Positions 44,430 to 53,853 of a DNA stretch of 64,000 nucleotides are shown in pieces. Position numbers and translations under genes: made by a program. The stretch is taken from NCBI GenBank assembly GCA_017621815.1, contig JAGASK010000039.1:62001-126000 (forward strand), in the 5' to 3' direction. Each line of letters starts with the position of its first letter. The stretch's first letter is position 1. The DNA is from Lachnospiraceae bacterium. Its GTDB lineage: Bacteria > Bacillota > Clostridia > Lachnospirales > Lachnospiraceae. The notes beneath the pieces are model-generated. The model was not told the origin of the DNA, ran no database searches, and saw nothing but the letters and a program-made list of their open reading frames with translations.

Positions 44430-45683
44430 ATGGGTATCAAGAGAGATAAATATCTGAATGATTTGGTTAACCGTATGCATAATGGAATGATAAAGGTTGT
44501 AACTGGCATCAGAAGATGTGGAAAATCGTATCTTATATTTAATATTTTCAAGAACTATTTGTTAGGGCAGGGAGTGGCGGCGTCTCATATAATTGAGATT
44601 GAACTGGATCAACGTAAAAATAAAAAGTATCGTGATCCGGATACAATATTAGATTATATTGAATCCTTGATAGAAGATGATGAGCAATATTATGTCTTGC
44701 TTGATGAAGTGCAAATGTTACGAGAGTTTGAGGAAGTTTTAAATTCACTGCTCCATATCAGAAATGCAGATATATATGTAACAGGAAGTAACTCTAAATT
44801 TCTATCCAAAGATGTAATTACTGAATTTAGAGGAAGAGGCGATGAAATTCATATTTACCCATTATCGTTCAAGGAATTTATGGAAGCCTATGACGGTGAT
44901 ATGTACCGCGGATGGGCAGAGTATGTTGTATACGGCGGTCTTCCGCTTACCGTAACAATGAAAACTGAAGAACAGAAAATTAACTATTTGACCAATCTCT
45001 TCAAAGAAACTTATTTGAAGGATATTATTGAAAGACACCATATTGAAAAAAAACAGGAGTTAGAAGATTTAGTTAATATTCTGGCTTCTGCTGTTGGTTC
45101 GTTGACAAATCCACCGAGAATTGAAGCCACATTTAAAAGTGCGATTCAGTCAACAATCAGTTTAAATACAATCAGACAGTATATTGAATATTTGGAAGAT
45201 GCCTTTATTATCAATAAGGCAAATCGGTATAATGTAAAGGGCAGAAAGTACATCGGTACGCCGTTGAAATATTATTTTGAAGATGTGGGATTAAGGAATG
45301 CAAGATTAGGATTCAGACAGGTGGAAGAAACACATTTAATGGAAAATATCATTTATAACGAATTGCGAAGCAGAGGTTACTCCGTAGATGTTGGTGTTGT
45401 AGAAAAGCGTGGAACAGATGAAAATGGGAAAGAGTACAAAAATCAGTTGGAAATTGATTTTGTAGCAAACCTCGGTAGTAAACGCTATTATATTCAATCA
45501 GCGTTCAGCATGCCGACAGAAGAAAAACGTATTCAGGAAAAGGCTTCCCTTGTCAATGTAAACGATTCTTTTAAGAAGATTATCATTGTTAAGGATGTTG
45601 TGAATGTTACAAGAGATGAAGACGGAATTACAACCATGAGTATCTATGACTTTTTATTAAAAGAAAATAGTTTAGAACTGTAA
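44430..45683 (+). CDS. AAA ATPase with DUF4143 domain
   Basis: 417 residues; AAAGGAGAGGGG precedes ATG 44430. The AAA_14 domain has Walker A TGIRRCGKSYLIFN (about 25-38), Walker B YVLLDEVQM (about 91-99) and the sensor-1 type YVTGSNSKFL, then EFRGRGDEIHIYPLSFKEF. The C-terminal DUF4143 part (about 205-417) includes VYGGLP and a YFEDVGLRNA block, with a nuclease-like LEIDFVANLGSKRYYIQ segment. Proteins of this kind are common, often transferred, and of unknown function. Codon use is A+T-richer than in the neighbours, suggesting import with the convergent protease pair. Confidence 0.92.
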   Translation: MGIKRDKYLNDLVNRMHNGMIKVVTGIRRCGKSYLIFNIFKNYLLGQGVAASHIIEIELDQRKNKKYRDPDTILDYIESLIEDDEQYYVLLDEVQMLREFEEVLNSLLHIRNADIYVTGSNSKFLSKDVITEFRGRGDEIHIYPLSFKEFMEAYDGDMYRGWAEYVVYGGLPLTVTMKTEEQKINYLTNLFKETYLKDIIERHHIEKKQELEDLVNILASAVGSLTNPPRIEATFKSAIQSTISLNTIRQYIEYLEDAFIINKANRYNVKGRKYIGTPLKYYFEDVGLRNARLGFRQVEETHLMENIIYNELRSRGYSVDVGVVEKRGTDENGKEYKNQLEIDFVANLGSKRYYIQSAFSMPTEEKRIQEKASLVNVNDSFKKIIIVKDVVNVTRDEDGITTMSIYDFLLKENSLEL

Positions 45684-45779
45684 GAATATTTTAATAAGTT
45701 TGATATGCAGACGTTACAATGATAAGGTATTCCTAGTACATTTTTATCCAGTCTCTCTTATAAAAATATTGTATATTTA

Positions 45780-46313
45780 TTATTCTGCAATTTTTGCCTT
45801 TTTAAAAGATGTGATGATGGTTTCAATGTTGGATTCTTGAATATGGCAAATCCCATCATAACCACGATATTTACAGATTAAATCATTATTAATACATTCT
45901 TTCTGAATCAGATAAGAATACTTTTGGGTATTCAGGCTTTTGTTGCGTAGATATTCTCGGAGCAGACAAGTTTCTCCTTCCTGCTGATTAGTTTTATAAA
46001 AGATCTGTGTTTGCATCCCGAACATGCCACAGATATCCGAGATTACGCCCTTTGTAAGTGTAATATCGAGGAGACGTGCAATAATAAGCAGTAACCCTTT
46101 GGATAGATTGATGTAATACTGTCCCTCTTTATATACGAGTTCTTCCCCTGAAGGAGTATTTAAAGCAATACAGCCAAATTCAGGAGTATTTTCATGATAA
46201 GTAGCTGCCAAAAAATCAAATATCTTTTTTGCATCGGTATCGCTGACAGATATTGCAGAGATAATACTTTCTTCGATTTTTTTGCGAGTTCCGATATTGG
46301 TAATACTATTCAT
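45780..46313 (-). CDS. 177-residue unknown, partner of the metalloprotease
   Basis: Start ATG 46313 (TGGAG in front) lies inside the last codons of the protease gene, overlapping by 8 bases, so translation is coupled. No family recognised. A long N-terminal helix region (KKIEESIISAISVSDTDAKKIFDFLA) is followed by a beta-rich core (FGCIALNTPSGEELVYKEGQYYINL), a hydrophobic helix (LLLIIARLLDI) and a Cys-containing C-terminus. The role, for instance substrate, inhibitor or regulator of the protease, cannot be read from the sequence. A+T-rich. Confidence 0.75.
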   Translation of the reverse strand: MNSITNIGTRKKIEESIISAISVSDTDAKKIFDFLAATYHENTPEFGCIALNTPSGEELVYKEGQYYINLSKGLLLIIARLLDITLTKGVISDICGMFGMQTQIFYKTNQQEGETCLLREYLRNKSLNTQKYSYLIQKECINNDLICKYRGYDGICHIQESNIETIITSFKKAKIAE

Positions 46314-47370
46314 TGTTTTTTCTCCAGTATTCTTCAATTATTTTTGAAAAGAAGGTTTGTATGACATACCATTCTTGAATTTCGTTTTCCATAAATACGT
46401 CGTGTGGAATCCCTAAAATATCCGAAAAGAACTTTGCAAATAGTTGTTGAACAGTATTTTGTCGGAGCTTTACGGGCGGGTGTGTACTTGATATTTTTTT
46501 GTATAGTCCGGAACCTAATTCTTCCATCGCAGTTAATCCATAGTATAATCCTATTGCGATGTAACATTGTTTTGTACATTGCTTATTAGCGCAGTCCTGA
46601 CGGCTGTTTTTTGTAAATACTAATATTGCTATATAATCTGCAATAATTTCCTCAGTCCATGCAGCAAATATTTGCTGATTTGCTACAATATATTCTTTTG
46701 TATATTGTTTTTGCAATATATCAAATACTTGTTTGTGGTACGCATTTTTCCAATCATCTGTAAAGCGAGCATACTGCCAGTGTCCGAATTCATGCAGAAA
46801 TATTAATTTTAAAATATCATATGTATAACCAGAATACTTTTTCGTCTGGAGAACATCCGCATTCCATGTTGCATACAGTTTGTTGTTTTCTACGACAAAA
46901 GATGTTTCTTTTCGGGAACTGATGTCCTTGATATATCGTTCAACCATGCGTGTATTATTGCTGGCATTAATCCATTTAGATGCTTTTTTCATTGCTTCTG
47001 AGGTTGTAATGCTTTCTGGCTGACTTAATAAATCTAATAGTTCTGTCATCACTGTCATATTATTTGCCGCTACCATTGTAAACAGATGGAGAATAATCCA
47101 GTTATGGTAGACATCAACGCTTGCATTTACAGTTGGAAACAGATCGATACAATAGTCTATATGGAGCATGTCGTATTCCACAGCCGAAATATCAGCTTTA
47201 TAATAATCATCATGAAACAGGAATAGGGATTCCCTGATTATGCTTGTAATCATATCTGTATAGGCTTCTTTGATTTTATTATCATTAATCGGATCATTAG
47301 AAAAAGTGTCACTAAAATGTATATGCTCTTTTAAGAAATTGATAGTCAATGATATTAATCGCTCCTTCAT
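46306..47370 (-). CDS. HEFGH zinc metalloprotease-like protein
   Basis: 354 residues from ATG 47370; a TTG five codons upstream (47385) has a slightly better AAGAGA-like site, so the start is uncertain. The zinc motif LHEFGHWQ (about 192-199) gives two His ligands and the catalytic Glu, and EEIIADYIA (about 240-248) supplies a third-ligand Glu. STHPPVKLRQ near 300 resembles the tHP..R pattern after the active site in M48-like families. No signal peptide or clear membrane helices, so probably cytosolic. The N-terminal 150 residues are helical and unrecognised. Coupled to the 177-residue gene; located downstream of the SNF2 gene on the same strand. Confidence 0.85.
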   Translation of the reverse strand: MKERLISLTINFLKEHIHFSDTFSNDPINDNKIKEAYTDMITSIIRESLFLFHDDYYKADISAVEYDMLHIDYCIDLFPTVNASVDVYHNWIILHLFTMVAANNMTVMTELLDLLSQPESITTSEAMKKASKWINASNNTRMVERYIKDISSRKETSFVVENNKLYATWNADVLQTKKYSGYTYDILKLIFLHEFGHWQYARFTDDWKNAYHKQVFDILQKQYTKEYIVANQQIFAAWTEEIIADYIAILVFTKNSRQDCANKQCTKQCYIAIGLYYGLTAMEELGSGLYKKISSTHPPVKLRQNTVQQLFAKFFSDILGIPHDVFMENEIQEWYVIQTFFSKIIEEYWRKNNE

Positions 47371-47473
47371 GTGTGAATGCAGCAAAGAAATTCTCTTGTA
47401 ACCAGTTCCTTATAACGTTTACAAAGTTATCTTAAGACAGATCAAATGATATTGTCAAGGCAGGCTTTTTCGT

Positions 47474-50400
47474 CTATCTCAAAAGCTCCAGAAGTTCTTC
47501 TTTCGTAAAGCTTCCGCTTCCCATATCCTCTCCGGAAAGAATGCTGTCTGCCAGCTCTTTTTTCTTCGTTTGCAGCTTTACAATATTTTCTTCAATCGTA
47601 TCCTTCATAATCAATTTATAAACTGTTACTACATTCTGCTGTCCGATTCTGTGGGCTCTGTCCGTTGCCTGGTTCTGCACAGCCAAATTCCACCATGGGT
47701 CATAATGTATTACGATATCAGCCGAAGTCAGATTCAGGCCCGTTCCTCCTGCCTTTAGGGAGATACAGAATACGGAGGTTTCATCATGATTAAAGGCTTC
47801 CACCATCTGACTTCGCTTTTCCTTAGGGGTGGCTCCTGTAAGAGTATAGTAAGAAATTCCCGCCTCGTTCATCTTTTCCTGCAGTTTTTCCAACATGGAG
47901 GTAAACTGTGAAAACAAAAGAATTTTATGTCCGCCCTCAATGGCATTATGCAAAAGATCCAGGCACATATCCGTCTTGGCTGAAGAAGCGTTAAAATTCT
48001 CATATACCAGCGCCGGATTACAGCATAATTGTCTCAGTCTCGTCAATTCGGATAAAATCTGGATTTTGGAATTTTTGAACTCTTCCTCTGTCTGCTTATC
48101 CAGCATCAGCTTCATTCTTTTCACATGGGCATCATAAAGCTGTTTCTGCTCACCTTCCATTCCTGCAAACATATTTTCCTCCAGTTTATCCGGCAAATCC
48201 TTCAGTACATCCTTTTTCAGACGCCTTAAAACAAACGGCTTTATCATTCTGCGAAGCCTTTCCATTGCCTTTTCATCCTGATTTTGTACTACCGGAAGCT
48301 CTATTTCACTTCGGAACCTCTGATAAGCAAACAAAAAGCCCGGCATCAGATAATCAAATATGCTGTGCAGTTCGCTGAGTCTGTTTTCTACCGGAGTACC
48401 CGTCAGGGCAAAACGGCATGACGATGTGATTTCCTTTACTGCTTTCGCAGCCTGGGTATTGTGATTTTTAATATACTGGGCTTCATCCAGTATCTGGCAG
48501 TAAAAAGGAATTCCTTCATAAGCCTCCAAATCTCTTTTCAGCAAATCATAAGAAGTAATTAAAATATCTCTGCTTTGGGATTCCTTCACCCTCTGCTTTC
48601 TTTCCTCCGCCTGCCCCGTAATCATCTTTACCGGCAAAACCGGAGCAAATCTCTGGAATTCATTATTCCAGTTAAACACTAAAGATGCAGGCGTTACTAT
48701 CAGGCACCGTCTGTTATCATTACTTCCCGCTTCCAGAAATTCCGACAGCAGAAAAGCTATTACCTGCAGCGTTTTTCCAAGGCCCATATCATCTGCCAGG
48801 ATACCTCCGAATCCATTGCCCGCAATCGTCTTAAGCCACAAAAATCCCTTTTTCTGATAATCCCTGAGTATATCCTCTAAACTGGCAGGAATCTCATAAT
48901 CGGCTTCTTCCGCCGACTTCATATTATGTACCAGCCTGTGAAACTGTTCATCCTTTGCAACTCTGAATTCATCGGTTTCTTTCACCTCATCCAGATAAAC
49001 AGCCCTGTATCTGGGAAGCTGCGCCTTTCCCCTGCGAAGCTGCGTCTCCGATAAACCCAGACTGTCTTTAAGCTCCAGCATGGGCTCCAGCTTTTCTTCA
49101 TCCACATTTACAAAATCTCCGTTTTTTAAACGGTAATATTTTTTCTTCTTTTCATACCTTGAAAGAATCTCTGCCAGCTGCTCCATGGACATCTCTTCTG
49201 CAGAAACCTTAAGCTCCAGCAATTCACCGGAAAGTGAAACACCCATTTCCACTCTGGGCGTGGATACCACCCGGATTCTTTTCAGGGCATCTGATACATA
49301 TACTTCTGCCTCCGCCTGAAAACGCGGAATCCCTTCCACTAACAGCCCATACAGTTTTTCATCATCCTCTGCCAGCGCCATTTGACTTCCTTGTTCATCA
49401 TAAGCATTAAAATAGGAGGACACAAACTCCTTCATCTGCATTTCAGCCGCCGTATCCCTTGCAAGATTTGGTCCCTGCTTCCTGTTTTCAAAAAGATTCC
49501 ATTTCTGCTCCCCATAAACCGCCATAAGCCTGCAGGTAATAAAATCCTTTTGAGGCGCATCCAGATATATCTCAAAGGAAACCGGGCAAATGCCGTAATC
49601 CTTTATATCAAAGCTTTCATTGGTGCATTCATAAAACTTCTCCAGCACCGGAAGAAGTTCTCTTCCAAACACCGGCACATCTCTCTTATCGATGTAGACC
49701 TGCCTCTCCGGTATCTCCGCCATACAGGAAAGAAAATCAGCAATAGGAGCAAGGGCTTCTTTATCCTCAAGGTAAATAAGCCCATCCACAAAATAAATAT
49801 AAAATCTGCTGCCCTGATATCCGAATAATTTGCCGATAGAGAGGGTAATTCCATGTTCCTTTCCGGTTATTTTCATGGTTCGAATGAGCTTCTGAGCCGT
49901 AACTGACCATTCTCTTTCTCCCGTTCCGTTCACATTTGCCGTAAAACTCCGGCTCCCCAATGCCATCAGAAATTTTTCCAGATCAGCTGCCGAAAGAGAA
50001 ATTTTTCTGATCTTCGGAAGCTCCTGATGGTAAGAATACCCATAATATTGATGCTGCAGATAAGATTTGCCGTTGTCAGCTGCCCATTGCTGCAGAAACT
50101 GCACCAGTTTCACCGAATCCTCATGAAAGGCTTCCGGCACGTGAAGAAACCCAAGCTTCCGTCCGTAAGAATATTCATTTCCTTCCTGCAGATTTTTACA
50201 GAATCCGAAAACATCTTTCAGTACATACATCTGGGAAATCCCAATTTTAAATTCCAGTGTTATCGCCCCTGCCGTACATTCCAGATAAGGCTCCAGCCTG
50301 ACGCTTCCATAGACTTCTTTGCTTTTCAGTGGAAGAAGTCTTTTGGCATTCTGTCTTTGCAGAAGTTTTTTTATCGCAGGAGTAGTTACAGGAAGTCCGT

Positions 50401-50821
50401 AATCCTGGAATACACTGCCCGGCGCCTCGCTTCTCCTGGAGACAAATCTTCTTCCGCTGCCGCTCTGGTATTTATTCTCATCTTCTTTTGAAGCCATATA
50501 TCCCCAAATTGTTTCCTGACGTCCTTCATACTCTTCATATTCAAGCAGCGCTGCCACACAATGCTTACAAATGCCCGAATAAGTGTAAAAGGCCGGGCAT
50601 TCACAGAAGCTTTCACTTAAATCTTCATAAAAGGAGTTATAAACAAGCTCTACCTCATATTTATTTCTTCCGCTTCCTTTCACTAATGCATGGATGCGTA
50701 CTTCTTCCTCTTCCATTTCTTCAACCCGGAATTCCTGCACTTTATCCTGCTCGTATAAATCGAGCCCTCTGCTGTAGACTGTGGAATTAGCAAGTTTTTT
50801 TATCTGTCGTTTATTTATCAT
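47474..50821 (-). CDS. SNF2-family helicase with SWIM zinc finger
   Basis: 1115 residues; AAGGAG precedes ATG 50821. The SWIM finger is at about 71-88 (FCECPAF ... GICKHCV: Cys-x-Cys and Cys-x-His). A central region of unknown fold (about 100-620) is followed by the Snf2 motor: LADDMGLGKTLQ, LITSYDLLKRD, LDEAQYIKNHNTQAAK, LTGTPVENRLSE, and the C-terminal FCISLKAGGTGLN, DPWWNLAVQNQATDRAHRIGQ. It uses ATP to move on double-stranded DNA; SWIM fingers bind DNA or protein. Such proteins occur as a chromosomal gene in many Lachnospiraceae and also in defence systems. The nearby protease pair makes a defence link possible but unproved. Confidence 0.93.
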   Translation of the reverse strand: MINKRQIKKLANSTVYSRGLDLYEQDKVQEFRVEEMEEEEVRIHALVKGSGRNKYEVELVYNSFYEDLSESFCECPAFYTYSGICKHCVAALLEYEEYEGRQETIWGYMASKEDENKYQSGSGRRFVSRRSEAPGSVFQDYGLPVTTPAIKKLLQRQNAKRLLPLKSKEVYGSVRLEPYLECTAGAITLEFKIGISQMYVLKDVFGFCKNLQEGNEYSYGRKLGFLHVPEAFHEDSVKLVQFLQQWAADNGKSYLQHQYYGYSYHQELPKIRKISLSAADLEKFLMALGSRSFTANVNGTGEREWSVTAQKLIRTMKITGKEHGITLSIGKLFGYQGSRFYIYFVDGLIYLEDKEALAPIADFLSCMAEIPERQVYIDKRDVPVFGRELLPVLEKFYECTNESFDIKDYGICPVSFEIYLDAPQKDFITCRLMAVYGEQKWNLFENRKQGPNLARDTAAEMQMKEFVSSYFNAYDEQGSQMALAEDDEKLYGLLVEGIPRFQAEAEVYVSDALKRIRVVSTPRVEMGVSLSGELLELKVSAEEMSMEQLAEILSRYEKKKKYYRLKNGDFVNVDEEKLEPMLELKDSLGLSETQLRRGKAQLPRYRAVYLDEVKETDEFRVAKDEQFHRLVHNMKSAEEADYEIPASLEDILRDYQKKGFLWLKTIAGNGFGGILADDMGLGKTLQVIAFLLSEFLEAGSNDNRRCLIVTPASLVFNWNNEFQRFAPVLPVKMITGQAEERKQRVKESQSRDILITSYDLLKRDLEAYEGIPFYCQILDEAQYIKNHNTQAAKAVKEITSSCRFALTGTPVENRLSELHSIFDYLMPGFLFAYQRFRSEIELPVVQNQDEKAMERLRRMIKPFVLRRLKKDVLKDLPDKLEENMFAGMEGEQKQLYDAHVKRMKLMLDKQTEEEFKNSKIQILSELTRLRQLCCNPALVYENFNASSAKTDMCLDLLHNAIEGGHKILLFSQFTSMLEKLQEKMNEAGISYYTLTGATPKEKRSQMVEAFNHDETSVFCISLKAGGTGLNLTSADIVIHYDPWWNLAVQNQATDRAHRIGQQNVVTVYKLIMKDTIEENIVKLQTKKKELADSILSGEDMGSGSFTKEELLELLR

Positions 50822-50896
50822 GATAATCTCCTTAAAGTTATAATAGTATTCTACAGTGCTTTTATCTCCTGTTCAATAATTATTTCTCTGTCTTGT

Positions 50897-50915
50897 CACC
50901 TGTAAAAATCAGGTG
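50897..50915. promoter_or_regulatory. CACCTG/CAGGTG dyad upstream of pncB
   Basis: CACCTG (50897-50902) and CAGGTG (50910-50915) are separated by 7 A/T-rich bases, 57 bases before the pncB start. It could be a repressor operator or a small hairpin. A niacin-responsive repressor would suit the gene, but I cannot confirm the motif. Confidence 0.4.
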
Positions 50916-50971
50916 TATAGTTAAAAAAAGAAATCTGCACACCAGATTATGCAAATAGAAGGAGAATTCTC

Positions 50972-52426
50972 ATGGACAGACAAAACCTGACCCTGCTCAC
51001 CGATTTATACGAGCTTACCATGATGCAGGGATATTTCAAGCACAAGGACCGCAACGAAACTGTTATTTTTGATGCTTTTTACAGAACTAATCCCTGTGAT
51101 GGCGGCTATGCCATTGCCGCCGGTTTGGAGCAGCTTATCAAATACATCAAGGAGCTGCATTTTTCCGGACAGGATATCGAATATCTTGCAGGGCTCGGCA
51201 TTTTTGACAAAGACTTCCTCGATTATCTTGCTGATTTCAAATTCTCCGGTGATATCTATGCGATTCCCGAAGGAACTGTTATTTTCCCGAGAGAGCCTCT
51301 TGTAAAAGTGATTGCTCCCATTATGGAAGCACAGTTAGTGGAAACAGCTATTTTAAATATTATTAATCACCAAAGCCTGATTGCCACCAAAGCTGCCCGG
51401 GTATGCTATGCAGCAAAGGGTGACGGAATAATGGAATTCGGGCTTCGGCGTGCCCAGGGACCGGATGCCGGCATTTACGGCGCCCGTGCTGCCATGATAG
51501 GCGGCTGCATCGGTACTTCCAATGTTCTTTGCGGCCAGCTTTATGATGTTCCCGTAAAGGGAACCCATGCTCACAGCTGGATTATGAGCTTTCCCGATGA
51601 ATATACCGCTTTTAAGACTTATGCAGAGATGTATCCTTCTGCCTGCATTTTACTGGTGGATACCTATGATACCCTGAAATCCGGCGTCCCCAATGCAATC
51701 CGTGTTTTCAGTGAAATGCGCAAGGCAGGCATTCCTTTGACCTACTACGGCATCCGCCTCGACAGCGGCGACCTTGCTTATCTTTCCAAAAAAGCACGTA
51801 AAATGCTGGATGCGGCAGGATTCCCCGATGCTGTTATTTCTGCTTCCAACGATTTGGACGAATATCTGATTGAAAGCTTAAAAGCCCAGGGAGCTGCCAT
51901 TACCTCATGGGGAGTGGGAACCAATTTGATTACCGCTAAAGATAATCCCGCTTTCGGCGGCGTTTATAAGCTTGCTGCCGTAATGGGCTCCGATGGAGAA
52001 TTCATTCCCAAAATCAAGCTTTCCGAAAATACGGAAAAAGTTACTAACCCCGGCAATAAAACAATTTACCGTGTTTATGAAAAAGAAAGCGGCAAAGTAA
52101 AAGCCGATTTAATTTGTCTTGTGGGGGAAACCTTCGATGAAAATGAGCCTTTATTGCTCTTTGATCCCTTAGAGCCCTGGAAGAAAACAAAGCTGCCCGG
52201 CGGTTCTTATACTTTACGTGAACTGCTGGTACCCGTATTCAAAAATGGAGAATGCTGCTATGAATCTCCCAGGGTTATGGATATCAGAGCTTACTGCGAA
52301 AAAGAGAAAAATACACTCTGGGATGAAACAAAACGTTTTGTCAATCCTCATCAGATATATGTGGATTTATCCAAAAAATTATATGATATCAAGCTGCAGC
52401 TGCTTGATCAAATGAGTGAAAAATAA
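50972..52426 (+). CDS. pncB: Nicotinate phosphoribosyltransferase
   Basis: 484 residues; GAAGGAG precedes ATG 50972. The enzyme makes nicotinate mononucleotide from nicotinate and PRPP with ATP in the NAD salvage pathway. Visible: LTDLYELTMMQGYF near the start, the substrate block FGLRRAQGPDAGIYGARAAMIGG (about 151-173 in part), GTHAHSWIMSF and the PRPP region ITSWGVGTNLITAKDNPAFGGVYKL. Length is normal for the longer clostridial form. Divergent from the SNF2 gene; a dyad lies upstream and a two-way terminator downstream. Confidence 0.96.
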   Translation: MDRQNLTLLTDLYELTMMQGYFKHKDRNETVIFDAFYRTNPCDGGYAIAAGLEQLIKYIKELHFSGQDIEYLAGLGIFDKDFLDYLADFKFSGDIYAIPEGTVIFPREPLVKVIAPIMEAQLVETAILNIINHQSLIATKAARVCYAAKGDGIMEFGLRRAQGPDAGIYGARAAMIGGCIGTSNVLCGQLYDVPVKGTHAHSWIMSFPDEYTAFKTYAEMYPSACILLVDTYDTLKSGVPNAIRVFSEMRKAGIPLTYYGIRLDSGDLAYLSKKARKMLDAAGFPDAVISASNDLDEYLIESLKAQGAAITSWGVGTNLITAKDNPAFGGVYKLAAVMGSDGEFIPKIKLSENTEKVTNPGNKTIYRVYEKESGKVKADLICLVGETFDENEPLLLFDPLEPWKKTKLPGGSYTLRELLVPVFKNGECCYESPRVMDIRAYCEKEKNTLWDETKRFVNPHQIYVDLSKKLYDIKLQLLDQMSEK

Positions 52427-52460
52427 CAGAGTTCCACTCGCAGACTTTTTATAATCCGTA

Positions 52461-52506
52461 AAAAAATGTCTCAAAATAACTGCTTTCGTTATTCTGAGAC
52501 ATTTTT
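52461..52506. terminator. Bidirectional terminator between pncB and the GH5 gene
   Basis: TGTCTCA (52467-52473) pairs with TGAGACA (52495-52501), with AATAAC/GTTATT continuing the stem inside. A run of A precedes and a run of T follows, so it can end transcription from both convergent genes. Confidence 0.88.
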
Positions 52507-52516
52507 CTACTGTTTT

Positions 52517-53842
52517 TTACACACCGGAGCAGCGGCGTAAAATATCCAAAAAGGTTTCATCAATTTTACAATTCTTCAATTTGAAATCTTCTGGATATTC
52601 CTTCATTTCCTCCCACGGAATTTTCTTCAGTTCCGCCTGAAGAATGTAGACTGCCTGCAGCTCATATAAAATTGCCCGTACCCGGAAAGACAGCTTGTAC
52701 TCCATCTCCTCCTGCATAATCGGATACCTCAGCTTTCTGCATAATGCCAACACTTCCGCCGCCTCAGCCTTTTCTTTATCCTGTGACCAGGAGCTTCCTG
52801 TATCTTCTGCGAATTTCATCCATTTTGAATTCTCTGCAGCGGTTGTAAGCCCCATATCTCCCAAATCTTTATAAGTCCATATCACCCAGCTTAATCCATA
52901 TTCTTCAAAAAGCTTTATCGTATCCTCCATCCGGGTATACATAACAGCAGGTTCCTCTGTTCCTCTTTCAAAACCAAATTCTCCGCAGAAGCAAGGTTTA
53001 TTAAATTTTTTACACTGCTCCAGAATTTCCTGCAGCACTTTCCTGAAAAGCCCGTTGAACTCTTTCCGTGTACAGTCAGGCTCTGAAAGCCGGGGATACC
53101 AGCAAACCGGATAAAAATGAAATCCGATACATATCTGCGAATCCTCAAACTGCTCCAGTCCTCCGAACTCCATGGCAAAATGCTCTCCGCCCAGCGCTAT
53201 CAGGTGACAGGAATCATACCTTCGTATTTCCGCTATTGTCTCATGGTAAAATTCATTCAAAACTTCCCATCCGCACATTGCCGGCTCATTCAGCAGATCA
53301 TACCCGAATAAATACTCTCTCCCGCCGTAACGCCTTGCAATTTCTCCCCATAACCTGGTAATTTGCCTGCGGAACAGCCGGAATTCCCAAAACTGGGAAA
53401 TACCGGTTCTGTTATCACTGTGCCAGTCCGGGTTTTGTCCTCCCGGAGCCGTATGCAAATCCAGCAGCACATAAATTTCATATTCGTCACACAAATCCAG
53501 TAAATAAGTCAGATACGCAAAACCGCTTTCCTTCCAGCCCTCCTTATTATCATCGATAAGCAGCCGGTAGTTAAAGGGCACTCTCAATAAATTTATTCCA
53601 CTCTTTTTTATTAAGGCAATATCTTCCCTTTGTATGAAATTATAAACATAATTGTCCCAAAATTTTTCTGCATTTTCTACGCCGTATACCTTCTCAAAAC
53701 TATCGCGGATCATACAATCGGGAGTTGGCATTCCTATCATATAATGTTCCAGATTCAGCCAGGATCCAATCCCAATGCCTTTGAATCTGACTTCCTCATT
53801 TCCCACCGCAAACTTTCCGTTTTTATTCTGAACATACTTCAT
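52517..53842 (-). CDS. Glycoside hydrolase family 5, intracellular
   Basis: 441 residues, AAGGAAA upstream of ATG 53842, no signal peptide, so it acts in the cytosol on imported oligosaccharides. GH5 motifs: LLRVPFNYRLL (about 82-92), LDLHTAPGGQNPDWHSDN, the acid/base Glu in GYDLLNEPAM (about 178-187) and the nucleophile Glu in CFCGEFGFERG (about 287-297), IWTYKDLG. Resembles exo-beta-1,3-glucanase or beta-glucosidase type GH5 enzymes; linkage not readable. A C-terminal 60 residues extend past the barrel. Last gene of a unit with two sugar permeases and the binding protein. Confidence 0.9.
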   Translation of the reverse strand: MKYVQNKNGKFAVGNEEVRFKGIGIGSWLNLEHYMIGMPTPDCMIRDSFEKVYGVENAEKFWDNYVYNFIQREDIALIKKSGINLLRVPFNYRLLIDDNKEGWKESGFAYLTYLLDLCDEYEIYVLLDLHTAPGGQNPDWHSDNRTGISQFWEFRLFRRQITRLWGEIARRYGGREYLFGYDLLNEPAMCGWEVLNEFYHETIAEIRRYDSCHLIALGGEHFAMEFGGLEQFEDSQICIGFHFYPVCWYPRLSEPDCTRKEFNGLFRKVLQEILEQCKKFNKPCFCGEFGFERGTEEPAVMYTRMEDTIKLFEEYGLSWVIWTYKDLGDMGLTTAAENSKWMKFAEDTGSSWSQDKEKAEAAEVLALCRKLRYPIMQEEMEYKLSFRVRAILYELQAVYILQAELKKIPWEEMKEYPEDFKLKNCKIDETFLDILRRCSGV

Positions 53843-53853
53843 AATTATTTTCC

